Source: Aristolochia californica (taxonomy: Eukaryota; Streptophyta; Magnoliopsida; Piperales; Aristolochiaceae). Taken from it: 64,000 nucleotides of DNA. The stretch spans positions 17,547,276 through 17,611,275 of the forward strand of contig JARWKL010000006.1 in the NCBI GenBank assembly GCA_029961685.1, given 5' to 3'. The notes under the pieces were generated by a model. That model was not told the DNA's origin and ran no database searches. It saw only the letters and a program-made list of their open reading frames with translations. The position numbers and the translations under genes were made by a program. This document shows positions 1 through 13,509 of the stretch, one piece after another. How positions within the stretch are numbered: the first letter of the stretch is position 1; every line of letters starts with the position of its first letter.

Positions 1-641
1 CATAGTTAACGTGCGGTAGGATATTTATCAGAGCCAAACAACCCACTTTTTGCCTATTTTACAAAAAGTGGGCCTAACAATCATAGACCATCGTAAATGT
101 TTTTATCGATTAATAATGTGTAATGGCTATAATTTTTGTTAGAAATGACTTATGATGTGGAAGTCAACACCCAGTTAAAAGTGCCTCACCTCTCCCTTTC
201 AATGATTGCAGAGCCCAATATATAAAAAACTAAAAGAGTTTACAATCCTCAAAAATCACAGATACTTGTTGGAATCATCTCTCTCTGCATTTGTGCATTT
301 CTTTTTTGGCTGTGCAATATTTTTTCAAATCCAAACTTGAGTTTTCACTCTCCCATTTTTCTCGTTAACAAAAAGTTAAGTCTAAGAGATCACCATAAAA
401 TGAAAATTTTGGAGTTTATGTATGCAAAAAATGGAAAACTATAATAAATGTAAGAGAAGAAAAATTATTTCACGCACAAAAAATGGAAAAATATAATAAA
501 TGTAAGAGAAGAAAAATTATTTCACGCACAAAAAATGAACACCAATGTTTTGTTATCTATGTTTGGGAAATTCCATAAGTACAACTACGAATAGTATGGT
601 GGAATTTTGTCAGAAAGAGATTTCTCATTGATCCTAACATG
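1..641 (+). repeat. Partial long monomer at the left window edge
   Basis: The window opens inside a monomer, at the gttaacgtgcgg block. This first unit runs to the landmark at about 642 and contains a 52-bp internal duplication. The array evidently continues to the left of the window. Confidence 0.9.
426..529 (+). repeat. 52-bp tandem duplication inside a monomer
   Basis: The segment running from the A-run through the end of the cacgcac block occurs twice in direct succession (426-477 and 478-529). There is one clear substitution between the copies (ctataataa versus atataataa). The other monomers carry it once, so it is a private, probably slippage-type duplication. Confidence 0.9.
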
Positions 642-1140
642 TTTTAAATGTCGTGGATATGCATGCCTGAAATGAGTTGAAGATGTGAATGACCTAATGA
701 TCAAAAAATTTCGAGGAGCATAAAAAATTAAATTCTCAAGTTAGCGTGCGATGGGAAATTTACCAGTGCCAAACAACCCATTTTTTGCCTATTTTACTTA
801 AAGTGGACCTAACAATCATACATCACCGTAAATGTTTTGATCGATTAATGCTGTGTAATGGCTATAATTTTTGTTGGGAATGACATATGGTTTGGGAGTC
901 AACACTCAGTTAAAAATGTCGCGCCCCCTGCTTTCTATGATTGCAAAACCCAGTATATAAAAAACTAAAAGAGTTTACAATCCTTGAAAATCATAGATAC
1001 TTTTTGGAATTATCTCTCTTAGCGTTTGTGCATTTTCATTTTGGATGTTCAACTTTTTTTCAAATCCAAACTTGTGTTTTCACTCTCCCATTTTTCTCGT
1101 AAACAAAAAGAAAAAGGCAAATATATCAAAACAAAATGAA

Positions 1141-1185
1141 AATTTTAGAGTTTACGAGAGTTTTAAATATGGTTGATATGCATGC
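1141..1185 (+). repeat. Recurrent monomer deletion junction, occurrence 1
   Basis: The block normally reading gagtttatgtatgcaaa is fused directly to the landmark (tttacgagag then ttttaaatat). About 165-170 bp is removed, including the inverted repeat. The resulting unit is 528 bp. The same fusion recurs at about 5006, 9610 and 13528 and marks one position of the left HOR. Confidence 0.9.
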
Positions 1186-3299
1186 CTGAAACATGTTGAA
1201 GATGCAAAATATCTAATGATCCAAATATTTCAAGATGTAGAAAAAATAAAATTCTCAAGACGTCCGGTGGAATATTAACCAGAGCCAAACAACACACTTT
1301 TTGCCTATTTTAAAAAACACGGACCAAACAATCATCGATCATCGTAATGTTTTGATCGATTAATGATGTGTGACGGCTATAATTTTTGTTAGAAATGACT
1401 TATGGCATGGGTGTCAACAATCAGTTAAAAATGCTTCGCCCCCCTCTTTCGATGATTGCAAAACCCAATATATAAAAAATTAAAAGAGTTTACAATCCTT
1501 AAAAATCACAGATACTTTTTTGAACTATCCCTTTCAGCATTTTCGCATTTCCATTTTGGATGTTCAATTTTTTTTCAAATCCAAACTTGAGTTTTCCCTC
1601 TACCATTTTTCTTGTAAACAAAAAGATAAGGCAAATAGATCATAAAAAAATGAAAATTTAAGAGTTTATGTATGCAAAAAATTGAAAACTATAATAAATG
1701 TAAGTGAAGAAAATTATTTCACGCACAAAAAATGAACACCAAAGTTTTGTTATCTATGTTTAGGAAATTCCAATTGTACAACACGTAATAGTTTGGTGAA
1801 ATTTTTTAATAAAGAGATTTTTAATTGATCCTACTATGTTTTATATGTGGTGGATATGCTAGCCTAAAACATGTTGAAGATGCAAATGACCTAATGATCC
1901 AAAATTTCATGGAGAAGAAAAAATTAAATTCTCAAGTTAACATGCGGTGGGATATTTACCAGAATCAACCAATTCACTTTTTGCCAATTTTAAAAAAAAC
2001 AGACGTAACAATCATAGATAAGAGTAAATGTTTTGATCGATTAATGATGGGTAACGGCTAAAATATTTTTCAGAAATCACTTATGGTTTGGGAGTCAAAA
2101 CATAGTTAAAAGTGTGTCACCCCCTCTATCGACAATTGCAAAAACCAATATATAAAAAAATAAAAGAATTTACAATCCTTAAAAATCACAGATACTTTTT
2201 TGAATTATCTCTCTTAGCATTTGTGCATTCCATTTTCGATGTTACATTTTTTTTTCAAATCCAAACTTGAGTTTTCACTCTCCTATTTTTTTCGTAAACA
2301 AAAAGATAAGGCAAATAGATCACAACAAAATGAAAATTTTAGAGTTTATGTTTGCTAAAAATTGAAAACAATAATAAATGTAAGTGAGGAAAACTATTTC
2401 AAGAACTAAAAATGATCAACAAAGTTTTGTTATCCTTGTTTGGGAAATTCCGCTGGTGCAACCCCTAATAGCTTGGTGGAATTTTGTAAGAAAGAGATTG
2501 CTCATTGATCCTAACGTGTTCTAAATGTGGTGGATATGCATGCTTGAAACATGTTGAAGATGCAAAACACCTAATGATCCAAAAATTTTGAGTAGAAAAA
2601 ATTAACTTCTCAAGTTTACGAGTGGTGGGATATTTACCAGAGCCAGACAACCCACTTTTTGCCTATTTTACAAAAAGCGGGCCTAACAATCATAGACCAT
2701 CGTAAATATTTTTATCGATTAATGATGTGTAACGGCTATAATTTTTGTTACAAATGACTTTTGATTTGGGAGTCAACACTCAGTTAAAAATGCCTCACAA
2801 CCCTCTTCCGATGATTGCAAAACCAAATATATAAAAAACTAAAACAGTTTACAATCCTTGAAAATCATAGATACTTTTTCGAAACATCTCTCTCTGCTTT
2901 TGTGCATTTCTATTTATGATGTTCAATATTTTTTCAAATCCAAGCACGAGTTTTCACTCTCCCATTTTTCTCGTTAACAAAAAGAAAAGGCAAATAGATC
3001 ACAACAAAATGAAAATTTAAGAATTTATGTATGCAAAAACTTGAAAAATATTATAAATGTAAGTGAGAAAATTATTTCACGCAATAAAAATGAACCCCAA
3101 AGTTTTGTTATCCATGTTTTGGAAATTCCACCGGTACAAACCCTAACAGTTTGCTGGAGTTTTATGAGAAAGAGATTTCTAATTGATCCTAACATGTTTT
3201 AAATGTGGTGGATATGCATGCTTCAAACATGTTGAAGATGCAAATGACCAAATGATTCAAAAATTTCAAGTAGTAGAAAAAATTAAATTCTCAAGTTAA

Positions 3300-3330
3300 C
3301 GTGCAGTGGGATATTTTACAAAAGCAGACG
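3300..3330 (+). repeat. Hybrid-monomer junction (one unit lost)
   Basis: The left part of this unit matches the unit starting at 7052 (tcaaacatg, then caagtagtag). At gatattttacaaaagcagac it jumps to the back half of the unit starting at 7737, which has gcagacgtaac, gatgggtaacggc and gtcaaatcatag. The block normally lying between them (ccagattcaacc and onward) is absent. This is the expected product of a slightly out-of-register unequal exchange between neighbouring monomers, and it explains why copy 1 is about 700 bp shorter than copy 2. Confidence 0.7.
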
Positions 3331-4974
3331 TAACAAGCATAGATCATCGTAAATGTTTTGATCGATTAATGATGGGCAACGGCTAAAATATTTTTCAGAA
3401 ATGACTTTCGGTTTGCGAGTCAAATCATAGTTAAAAATGCCTCACCCCCCTCTTTCGATGATTGCAAAACCCTAGATATAAAAAAACTAAAAGAGTTTAC
3501 ACTCCTTAAAAATCACAGATACTTTTTGGAATTATTTCTCTCAACATTTGTGCATTTCCATTTTCGATGTTCAATTATTTTCAAATTCAAACTTGAGTTT
3601 TCACTCTCCAATTTTTCTTGTAAACAAAAAGATATGGCAAATAGATCACTACAAAATGAAAATTTTAGAGTTTATGTATGCAAAAAATTTAATACTATAA
3701 TAAATATAACTGAAGAAAATTATTTCACGCACTATAAATGAACACCAAAGTTTTGTTATCCATGGAAATTCCACTAGTACAATCCCCAATATCTTGGTGG
3801 AATTTTGTAAGAAAGAGATTGCTATTTGATCCTAACATGATCTAAATGTGGTGGATATGCTTGCCTGAAACATGTTGAAGATGCAAATCACCTAATGATC
3901 AAAAAATTTCGAGTAGAAAAAATTAAATTCTCAAGTTTACGTGCGGTGGGATATTTACCAGAGCCAAACAACACACTTTTTGCCTATTTTACAAAAAGCG
4001 GGCCTAACCATCATAGACCATCGTCAATGTTTTTATCGATTAATGATGTGTAATGGCTATAATTTTTGTTAGAAATAACTTATGATTTGGAAGTCAACAC
4101 TCAGTTAAAAATGCCTCACCTCTCTCTTTCGACGATTGCAAAACCCAATATATAAAAAACTAAAAGAGTTTACAATCCTTAAAAATCGCAGATACTTGTT
4201 GGAATCATCTCTCTCTGCATTTGTGCATATCTTTTTTGTCTGTTCAATATTTTTTCAAATCCAAACTTGAGTTTTTACTCTCCCATTTTTCTCGTTAACA
4301 AAAAGTTAAGTCAAATAGATCACAACAAAATGAAAATTTTAGAGTTTATGTATGCAAAAAATGAAAAACTGTAATAAATGTAAGAGAAGAAAAATTATTT
4401 CACGCACAAAAAATGAACACCAATGCTTTGTTATCTATGTTTGGGAAATTCCACAAGTAAAACCCCTAATAGCTTGGTGGAATTTGGTCAGAAAGAGATT
4501 TCTAATTGATCCTAACATGTTTTAAATGTCATGGATATGCATGCCTGAAACGATTTGAAGATGTAAATGACCTAATGATCCAAAATATTCTAGGAGTAGA
4601 AAAAATTAAATTCTCAGGTTAGCGTGCGATGGGATACTTACTAGTGCCAAACAACCCAATTTTTGCCTAATTTACTTAAAGTAGACCTAACAATCATACA
4701 TCACCGTAAATATTTTGATCAATTAATGATGTTTAATGGCTATAATTTTTGTTGGAAATGATATATGGTTTGGGAGTCAACACACAGTTAAAAATGCCGC
4801 ACCCCCTTCTTCCTATGATTGCAAAACCCAATATATAAAAAACTAAAAGAGTTTATCATCCTTAAAAATCACAGATACTTTTTGGAATTATCTCTCTTAG
4901 CGTTTGTGCATTTCCATTTTGGATGTTCAAATTTTTTTCAAATCAAAACTTGTGTTTTCACTCTCCCATTTTTC

Positions 4975-5025
4975 TCGTAAACAAAATGAAAATTTTAGTG
5001 TTTACGTGAGTTTTAAATATTGTTG
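4975..5025 (+). repeat. Recurrent monomer deletion junction, occurrence 2
   Basis: The same fusion (tttacgtgag then ttttaaatat) appears here. This copy has additionally lost the aaagataaggcaaatagatc block upstream (cgtaaacaaaatgaaaatt), which makes the unit the shortest of the four (about 492 bp). Confidence 0.9.
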
Positions 5026-5320
5026 ATATGCATGCCTAGAACATGTTGAAGATGCAAATTATCTAATGATCCAAAAATTTCAAGAAGTAGAAAAATTAAA
5101 ATTCTCAATTTAACGTTTGGTGGGATATTTACTAGAGCCAAACAACATACTTTTTGCCTATTTTAAAAAATGCGGACCAAACAATCATCGATCATCGTAA
5201 ATAATTTGATCGATTAATGATGTGTGACGGTTATAATTTTTTTTACAAATGACTTATTGTTTGGGTGTCAACAATCAATTAAAAAGGCCTCGCCCCTCTT
5301 TCGATGATTGCAAAACCCAA

Positions 5321-5328
5321 TATATAAA
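5321..5328 (+). promoter_or_regulatory. TATA-like element in the long monomer (representative copy)
   Basis: TATATAAA follows acccaa (making a CCAAT overlap), about 30-45 bp downstream of the C-tract. It is present in most long monomers. Q-type units mostly read tatatgaaaa instead. The short monomers have lost the whole region. It matches a eukaryotic TATA box by sequence, but in DNA this AT-rich that is weak evidence. No transcript or reading frame supports promoter use. Confidence 0.2.
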
Positions 5329-8300
5329 AAACTAAAAGAGTTTACAATCCTTAAAAATCACTGATACTTTTTTGAATTATCCTTTTCAGCATTTTTGCAT
5401 TTCCATTTTGGATGTTCAATTTTTTTTCAAATCCAAACTTAAGTTTTCCCTCTCCCATTTTTCTTGTAAACAAAAAGATAAGGCAAATAGATCACAACAA
5501 AATGAAAATTTAAGAGTTTAGGTATGCAAAAAATTCAAAACTATAATAAATGTAAGTGAAGAAAATTATTTCACGCACAAAAAATGAGCACCAAAGTTTT
5601 CTTATCTATGTTTGGGAAATTCCACTAGTACAAACCCTAATAGTTTGGTGGAATTTTTTAATAAAGAGATTTTTAATTTATCCTAATATATTTTATAAGA
5701 TGTGGATATGCTAGCCTAAAATATGTTGAAGACGCAAATGACCTAATGACCTAATGATCCAAAACTTCATGGAGAAGAAAAAATTAAATTCTCAAATTAA
5801 CATGCGGTGGGATATTTACCAGAATCAACCAACTCACTTTTTGCCAATTTTATGAAAAACGGACGTAACAATCATAGATCATAGTAAATGTTTTGATCGA
5901 TTAATGATGGGTAACGGCTAAAACATTTATCAGAAATGACTTATGGTTTGGGAGTCAAAACCTAGTTAAAAATGCCTCACCCCGTCTTTCAATGATTGAA
6001 AAACCCAATATATAAAAAAATAAAAGAGTTTACAATCCTTAAAAATCACAGATACTTTTTGGAATTATCTCTCTCAGCATTTGTTCATTTCCATTTTCGA
6101 TGTTATATTTTTTTTCAAATCCAAACTTGAGTTTTCACTCCAATTTTTCTCGTAAACAAAAAAATAAGGCAAATAGATCACAAAAAAATGAAAATTTTAG
6201 AGTTTATGTATGCAAAAAATTGAAAACAGTAATAAATGTAAGTGAGGGAAATTATTTCAAGCACTAAAAATGAACACCAAAGTTTTGTTATCCATGTTTG
6301 GGAAATTCCACTGGTGCAACCCCTAATAGCTTGGTGGAATTTTGTAAGAAAGAGATTGCTAATTGATCCTAACATGCTCTAAATGTGGTGGATATGCATC
6401 CCTGAAACATGTTGAAGATGCAAAACACCTAATGATCCAAAAATTTTGAGTAGAAAAAATTAACTTCTTAAGTTTATGTGTGGTGGGATATTTACCAGAG
6501 CCAAACAACCCACTTTTTGCCTATTTTACAAAAAGCGGGCCTAACAATCATAGACCATCATAAACATTTTTATCGATTAATGATGTGTAATGGCTATAAT
6601 TTTTGTTACAAATGACTTTTGATTTGGGAGTGAACACTCAGTTCAAAATGCCTCACCTCCCTCTTCCGATGATTGCAAAACCCAATATATAAAAAACTCA
6701 AAGAGTTTACAATCCTTTAAAATCACAAATATTTTTTCGAATCATCTCTCTCTACATTTGTGCATTTCTATTTTGGATGTTCAATATTTTTTCAAATCCA
6801 AGCATGAGTTTTCACTCTCCCATTTTTCTCGTTAACAAAATGATAAGGCAAATAGATCACAACAAAATGAAAATTTAAGAATTTATGAATGCAAAAAATT
6901 GAAAAATATAATAAATGTAAGTGAGAAAATTATTTCATGCAATAAAAATGAACACCAAAGTTTTGTTATCCATGTTTTGGAAAATCCACTGGTACAACCC
7001 CTAATAGTTTGGTGGAATTTTATGAGAAAGAGAATTCTAATTGATCCTAACATGTTTTAAATGTGGTGGATATGCATGCCTCAAACATGTTGAAGATGCA
7101 AATGACCTAATGATGCAAAAATTTCAAGTAGTAGAAAAAATTAAATTCTCAAGTTAACGTGTTGTTGGATATTTACCTGAGCCAAACAACCCAATTTTTG
7201 CCTATTTTACAAAAGGCGGACCTAACAATTATAGATCATCGTAAATATTTTTATTGATTAATGATGTGTAATGGGTATAATTTTTTTTAGAAATGACTTA
7301 TGGTTTGCGAGTCAACACTCAGTTAAAAATGCCACGCCCCCCTCTTCTGATGATTGAAAAACCCAATTTATAAAAAAACTAAAAGAGTTTAATTTCTTTA
7401 AAAATCACATATACTTTTTTGAATTATCACTCTCAGCATTTGTGCATTTCCATTTTGGATGTTCAATTTTTTTTCAAATCCAAACTTGGGTTTTGACTCT
7501 CCCATTTTTCTTGTAAACAAAAAGATATGGCAAATAGATCACAACGAAAAGAAAATTTTAGAGTTTATATACACAAAAAATTGAAAACTATAATAAACCT
7601 AAGTGAAGAACATTATTTCACGCACTAAAAATGAACACCAAAGTTTTGATATCCTCATTTGGGAAATTTCACTGGTACAACCCCTAATAGTTTGGTGGAA
7701 TTTTATAAGAAAGAGATTTCTAATTTTTCCTAACATGTTTTATATATGATGGATATGAGAGCCTAAAACATGTTGAAGATGCAAATGACCTAATGATCCA
7801 AAATTTCAAGGAGAAGAAAAATATAAATTCTCAAGTTAACGTGCGATGGGATATTTACCAGATTCAACCAACTATCATTTAGCCAATTTTACAAAAAGCA
7901 GACGTAACAATCATAGATCATCATAAATGTTTTGATCGATTAATGATGGGTAACGGCTAAAATATTTTTGAGAAATGACTTTTGGTTTGGGTGTCAAATC
8001 ATAGTTAAAAATGCCTCACCCCCCTCTTTCGATGATTGCAAAACCCAAGATATAAAAAACTAAAAGAGTTTACAGTCCTAAAAAATCACAAATACTTTTT
8101 GGAATTACGTCTCTCAGCATTTGTGCGTTTCCATTTTCGATGTTCAATTATTTTCAAATCCAAACATGAGTTTTCACTCTCTTATTTTTCTTGGAAACAA
8201 AAAGATATGGCAAATAGATCACAACAAAATGAAAATTTTACAGTTTATGTATGCAAAAAATTGAAAACTATAATAAATATAACTGAAAAAAATTATTTCA

Positions 8301-9589
8301 CGCACTAAAAATGAACACCAAAGTTTTGTTATCCATGTTTGGGAAATTCCACTGGTACAACCCCTAATACCTTGGTGGAATTTTGTAAGAAAGAGATTGC
8401 TAATTGATCCTAACATGATCTAAATATGGTGGATATGCATGCCTGAAACATGTTGAAGATGCAAATCACCTAATGATAAAAAAATTTTGGGTAGAAAAAA
8501 TTAAATTCTCAAGTTTACGTGATGTGGAATATTTACCAGAGCCAAACAACCCTCTTTTTGCCTATTTTACAAAAAGCGGATCTAACAATCATAGACCATT
8601 GTAATATTTTTATCGATTAATGATGTGTAATGGCTATAATTTTTGTTAGAAATGACTTATGATTTGGAAGTCAACGCTCAGTTAAAAATGCCTCACCTCT
8701 CTCTTTCGAAGACTGTAAAACCCAATATTTGAAAAACTAAAATAGTTTACAATCCTTAAAAATCGCAGATACTTGTTGGAATCGTCTCTCTCTGCATTTG
8801 TGCTTTTCTTTTTTGGCTGTTCAATATTTTTTAAAATCCAAACTTGAGTTTTCACTCTTCCATTTTTTTCGTTTACAAAAAGTTAAGTCAAATAGATCAC
8901 AACAAAATGAAAATTTTAGAGTTTATGTATGCAAAAAATGGAAAACTGTAATAAATGTAAGAGAAGAAAAATTATTTCACGCACAAAAAATGAACACCAA
9001 TGTTTTGTTATCTATGTTTGGGAAATTCCACAAGTACAATCCCTAATAGCTTGGTGGAATTTTGTCAGAAAGAGATTTCTAATTGATCCTAACATGTTTT
9101 AAATGTCGTGGATATGCATGCCTGAAACGAGGTTAAGATGTAAATGACCTAATGATCCAAAAGTTTCGAGGGGTAGAAAAAATTAAATTCTCAAGTTAGC
9201 GTGCGATGGGATATTTACCAGTGCCAAACAACCCATTTTTTGCCTATATTACTTAAAGTGGACCTAACAATCATACATCACCGTAAATGTTTTGATCAAT
9301 TAATGATGTGTAATGGCTATAATTTTTGTTGGAAATTACGTATGGTTTGGAAGTCAACACTCAGTTAAAATGCCGCTCCCCCTCTTCCGATGATTGGAAA
9401 AAACAATATATAAAAAAATAAAAGAGTTTATAATCTTTAAAAATCCAAGATACTTTTTTGAATTATCTCTCTTAGTGTATGTGCATTTTCATTTTGGATG
9501 TTCAACTTTCTTTCAAATCCAAACTTGTGTTTTCACTCTCCCTTTTTTTCTCGTAAACAAAAAGAAAAGGCAAATAGCTCACAACAAAA

Positions 9590-9626
9590 TGAAAATTTTA
9601 GAGTTTACGTGAGTTTTAAATGTGGT
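9590..9626 (+). repeat. Recurrent monomer deletion junction, occurrence 3
   Basis: The same fusion, gagtttacgtgag joined to ttttaaatgtggtgg, in a unit of about 514 bp. The inverted repeat is absent from this unit. Confidence 0.9.
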
Positions 9627-12369
9627 GGATATGAATGCCTGAAACATGTTGAAGATGCAAATTATCTAATGATCCAAAAATTTCAAGAAGTAGAAAAATT
9701 AAAATTCTCATGTTAACGTCTGGTGGGATATTTACCAGAGCCAAACAACACACTTTTTGCCTATTTTAAAAAATGCAGACCAAACAATCATTGATCATCG
9801 TAAATTTTTTGTTTGATTAATGATGTGAGATGGCAATAATTTTTTTTAGAAATGACTTATGGTTTGGGAGTCAACAATCAGTTAAAAATGCCTCACCCCC
9901 CTCTTCTGATGATTGCAAAACCCAATATATAAAAAACTAAAAGAGTTTTCAACCCTTAAAAATCAATGATACTTTTTGGAATAATCTCTCTTAACATTTA
10001 CGCATTTCCATTTTGGATGTTCAATTTTTTTTCGAATCCAAACTAGAGTTTTCTTTCTCCCATTTTTCCCGTAAACAAAAAGATAAGGCAAACAAATCAC
10101 AACAAAATGAAAAATTTAAAGTTTATGTATTCAAAGAATTTAAAACTATAATAAATTTAAGTGAAGAAATTTATTGCACTCACTAAAAATGAACACCAAA
10201 GTTTTGTTATCCATGTTTGGGAAATTCCACTAGTACAACCCCACATAGCTTGGAGGAATTTTATAAAAAAATGATTTCTAATTAATCCTAATATGTTTTA
10301 AATGTGGTGGATATGCTTGCCAAAAACATGTTGAAAATGCAAATGCCTAATGATCCAAAATTTTCAAAGAGTAGAAAAAATTAAATTCTCAAGTTAACGT
10401 GTTGTGGGATATTTACCTGAGCCAAACAACCCACTTTTTGCCTATTTTACAAAAGGCAGACCTACCAATCATTGATCACCGCAAATGTTTTGATCAATTA
10501 TTGATGTGTAACGGCTATAATTTTTGTTAGAAATGACTTATGGTTTGGCAGTAAACACTCAGTTAAAAATGCCTCGCCCCCCTCCTCCGATGATTGCAAA
10601 ACGTAATATATAAAAAACTTAAAGTGTTTATTTTCCTTAAAAATCACATATACTTTTTTGAATTATCTCTCTCAGCATTTGTACATTTCCATTTTGGATG
10701 TTCAATTTTTTTTCAAATCCAAACTTGAGTTTTCACTCTCCCATTTTTCTAGTAAACAAAAAAATAAGGCAAATAGATCTCAAGAAAACAAAATTTTAGA
10801 GTTTATGTACGTAAAAAATTGAAACCTATAATAAATGTAAGTGAAGAAAATAATTTCACGCACTAAAAATGAACACCAAAGTTTTGTTATCCATGTTTGG
10901 GAAATTCTAGTTGTACAACCCCGAATAGTTTGGTGGAATTTTATTAGAAAGAGATTTCTAATTGATCCTGACATGTTTTATATGTGGTGGATATACAAAC
11001 CTTTTTTTGAAGATGCAAATGACCTATTGATCCAAAATTTCAAGGAGAAGAAAAAATTAAATTGTCAAGTTAACGTGCGGTGGGATATTTACCAAAGTCA
11101 ACCAACTCACTTTTTGCCAATTTTACAAAAAGCGGACGTAACAATCATAGATCATAGTAAATATTTTGATTGATTAATGATGGTTAATGGCTAAAATATT
11201 TTTCAGAAATGACTGATGGTTTGGGAGTTAAAAAATAGTTAAAAATACCTCACCCCTCTCTTTCGATGATTGCAAAACCCAATATATAAAAAAATAAAAG
11301 AGTTTAAAATCCTTAAAAATCACAGATACTTTTTGGAATTATCTCTCTCAGCATTTGTGTATTTCCATTTTGGATGTTCAATTTTTTTTCAAATCCAAAC
11401 TTGAGTTTTCACTCTCCCATTTTTCTTGTAAACAAAAAGATAAGGCAAAAAGATCACAAAAAAATTAAAATTTTAGAGTTCATGAATGCAAAAAATTGAA
11501 AACTACAATAAATGTAAGTGAAGAAAATTATTTCACGCACTAAAAATGAACACACAAGTTTTGTTATCCATGTTTGGGAAATTCCACTTTTACAACCCCT
11601 AATAGCTTGGTAGAATTTTGTAAGAAAGAAACTGCTAATTGATCCTAACATGTTCTAAATGTGGTGGACATGCATGCCTGAAATATGTTGAAGATGCAAA
11701 TCACCTAATGATTCAAAAATTTTGAATAGAAAAAATTAAATTATCAAGCTAACGAGCGGAGGGATATTTACCAAAGCAAAACAACCCACTTTTTGCCTTT
11801 TTTACAAAAAGCAGACCTAAATATCATAGATCATCGTAAGTGTTTTGATCAATTGAAGATGTGTAATGGCAATAATTTTTTTTAGAAATCACTTATGGTT
11901 TGGGAGACAACACTCAGTTAAAAATGCCTCGCCCCCGCTCTTCCGATGATTGCACAACACAATATATAAAAATATAAAAGCGTTTACCATGCTTAAAAAT
12001 CATAGATACTTTTTGGAACTATCTCTCTCAGCATTTGTGCATTTCCATATTGGATGTTGAATTTATTTTTTAAAATCCAAACTTGAGTTTTCACTCTCCC
12101 ATTTTTCTCTTAAACAAAAAGATAAGGCATTTAGATCAAATCAAAATGTAAATTTTAGTTTTTATGTATGCAAAAAATTGAAACCTAAAATAAATCTAAG
12201 TGAAGAAAATTATTTCACTCACTAAAAATGAACACCAAAGTTTTGTTATCCATGTTTTTGAAATTCCATTAGTACAAACCCCAATAGCTAGGTGGAATTT
12301 TGTAAGAAAGATATTTCTAATTTATCCTAACATATTTTAAATGTGGTGGATATGCATGCCTGAAACGAG

Positions 12370-12488
12370 TTGAAGATGTAAATGACCTAATGATCAAAAA
12401 ATTTTGAGGAGTGGAAAAAATTAAATTCTAAAGTTAACGTGCGATGGGATATTTACCAGTGCCAAATAACCAATTGTTTTCCTATTTT
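12370..12488 (+). repeat. Shared patch, left member (gene-conversion-like)
   Basis: From tgaagatgtaaatg to cctatttta (about 119 bp) this stretch appears identical to 14250-14368, including rare variants gatcaaaaaattttgaggag, attctaaag and accaattgttttcc. Immediately beyond it the two monomers diverge (tttaaagcgg versus cgaaaagcgg), as they also do on the left (gaaacgag versus gaaacatg). Confidence 0.8.
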
Positions 12489-13509
12489 ATTTAAAGCGGA
12501 CCTAACAATCATACATCATCGTAAATTTTTTGATTGATTAATGATGTGTAACGGCTATAGTTTTTGTTGGAAATGCCTTATGGTTTTGGAGTCAACACTC
12601 AGTTAAAAATGTTGTGCCCCCTTCTTTCTATGATTTCAAAGCCCAATAAATAAAAAACTAGAAGTGTTTACAATCCTTAAAAATCATAGATCCTTAAAAG
12701 TGTCTCTCTTAGCATTTGTGCATTTCCATTTTGGATGTTCAATTTGTTTTTCAAATCCAAACTTAGGTTTTAAATTTCCAATTTTTCTCATAAACAAAAA
12801 GATAAGGCAAATAGATCACAACAAAATGAAAATTTTAGAATTTATGTATGCAAAAAAGTTAAAATTATAATAAATGTATGTGAGTAAATTATTTCACGCA
12901 ATAAAAATGAACACCAAAATTTTGTTATCCATGTTTGGGAAATTCCACTTGTACAACCCCTAATATATTGGTGGAATTTTATAAGAAAGAGATTTCTAAT
13001 TGATCCTAACACGTTTTAAATGTGGTGGATATGCATGCCTGAAACATGTTGAAGATGCAAATGACCTAATGATCCAAAAATTTCAAGGAGTAGAAAAAAT
13101 TAAATTCTCAAGTTAACGTGTTGTGGGATTTTAACCTAAGCAAAACAACCCACTTTTTGCCTATTTTACTAAAAGCGAACCTAACAATCATTGATCATCT
13201 TAAATTTTTTGATCGATTAATGATGGGTAACGGTTTTATTTTTTTATAGAAATGACTTATGGTTTGGGAGTCAACACTTAGTCAAAAATGCCTCACCCCA
13301 CCTCTTCCGATGATTGCAAAACCCAATTTATAAAAAACTTAAAGAGTTTAAAATCCTTAAAAATCACATATACTTTTTGGAATTATCTCTCTCAGCATTT
13401 GTGCATTTCCATTTTGGATGTTCAACTTTTTTTCAAATCCAAACTTGTGTTTTCACTCTTCCATTTTTCTCGTAAACAGAAAGAAAAGGCAAATAGCCCA
13501 CAACAAAAA

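Larger units (their letters stand above)
642..4518 (+). repeat. Seven-unit HOR, copy 1 (six units remaining, 3,877 bp)
   Basis: Six landmark-to-landmark units start at about 642, 1170, 1829, 2518, 3197 and 3838. Their diagnostic variants reappear in the same order in the next copy: a head unit with acttaaagtgg and catacatcaccg that ends in a large deletion; a unit whose landmark is followed by gctagcct; one reading gttctaaat or gctctaaat; and one reading gatctaaat. Copy 1 is shorter because the unit at 3197 is a hybrid of two units that remain separate in copy 2. Confidence 0.8.
4519..9097 (+). repeat. Seven-unit HOR, copy 2 (4,579 bp)
   Basis: Units start at about 4519, 5011, 5688, 6375, 7052, 7737 and 8418. 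The head unit repeats acttaaagt and catacatcaccg from 794 and again ends in the short fusion junction. The order of diagnostic variants matches copy 1, with both parents of the copy-1 hybrid present. Similarity to copy 1 is clearly higher than between arbitrary neighbouring monomers, but far from identical, so this HOR is old. Confidence 0.8.
9098..13012 (+). repeat. Seven-unit HOR, copy 3 (rearranged, about 3.9 kb)
   Basis: Units start at about 9098, 9612, 10288, 10975, 11653 and 12332. The head unit carries acttaaagtgg and catacatcaccg, then the short junction at about 9610. The unit at 10975 again has the caaccaactcac and cggacgtaac variants, and that at 11653 reads gttctaaat. The last unit (12332) has head-unit features (atttaaagcgg, catacatcatcg), but the short junction comes one unit later at about 13528. 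The register has therefore slipped by one unit. Confidence 0.65.

Noticed and set aside
5301..5318. Possible CENP-B box at ttcgatgattgcaaaacc
   Set aside because: It shares only the TTCG start. The conserved CGGG half of the CENP-B box is absent and the spacing does not fit.
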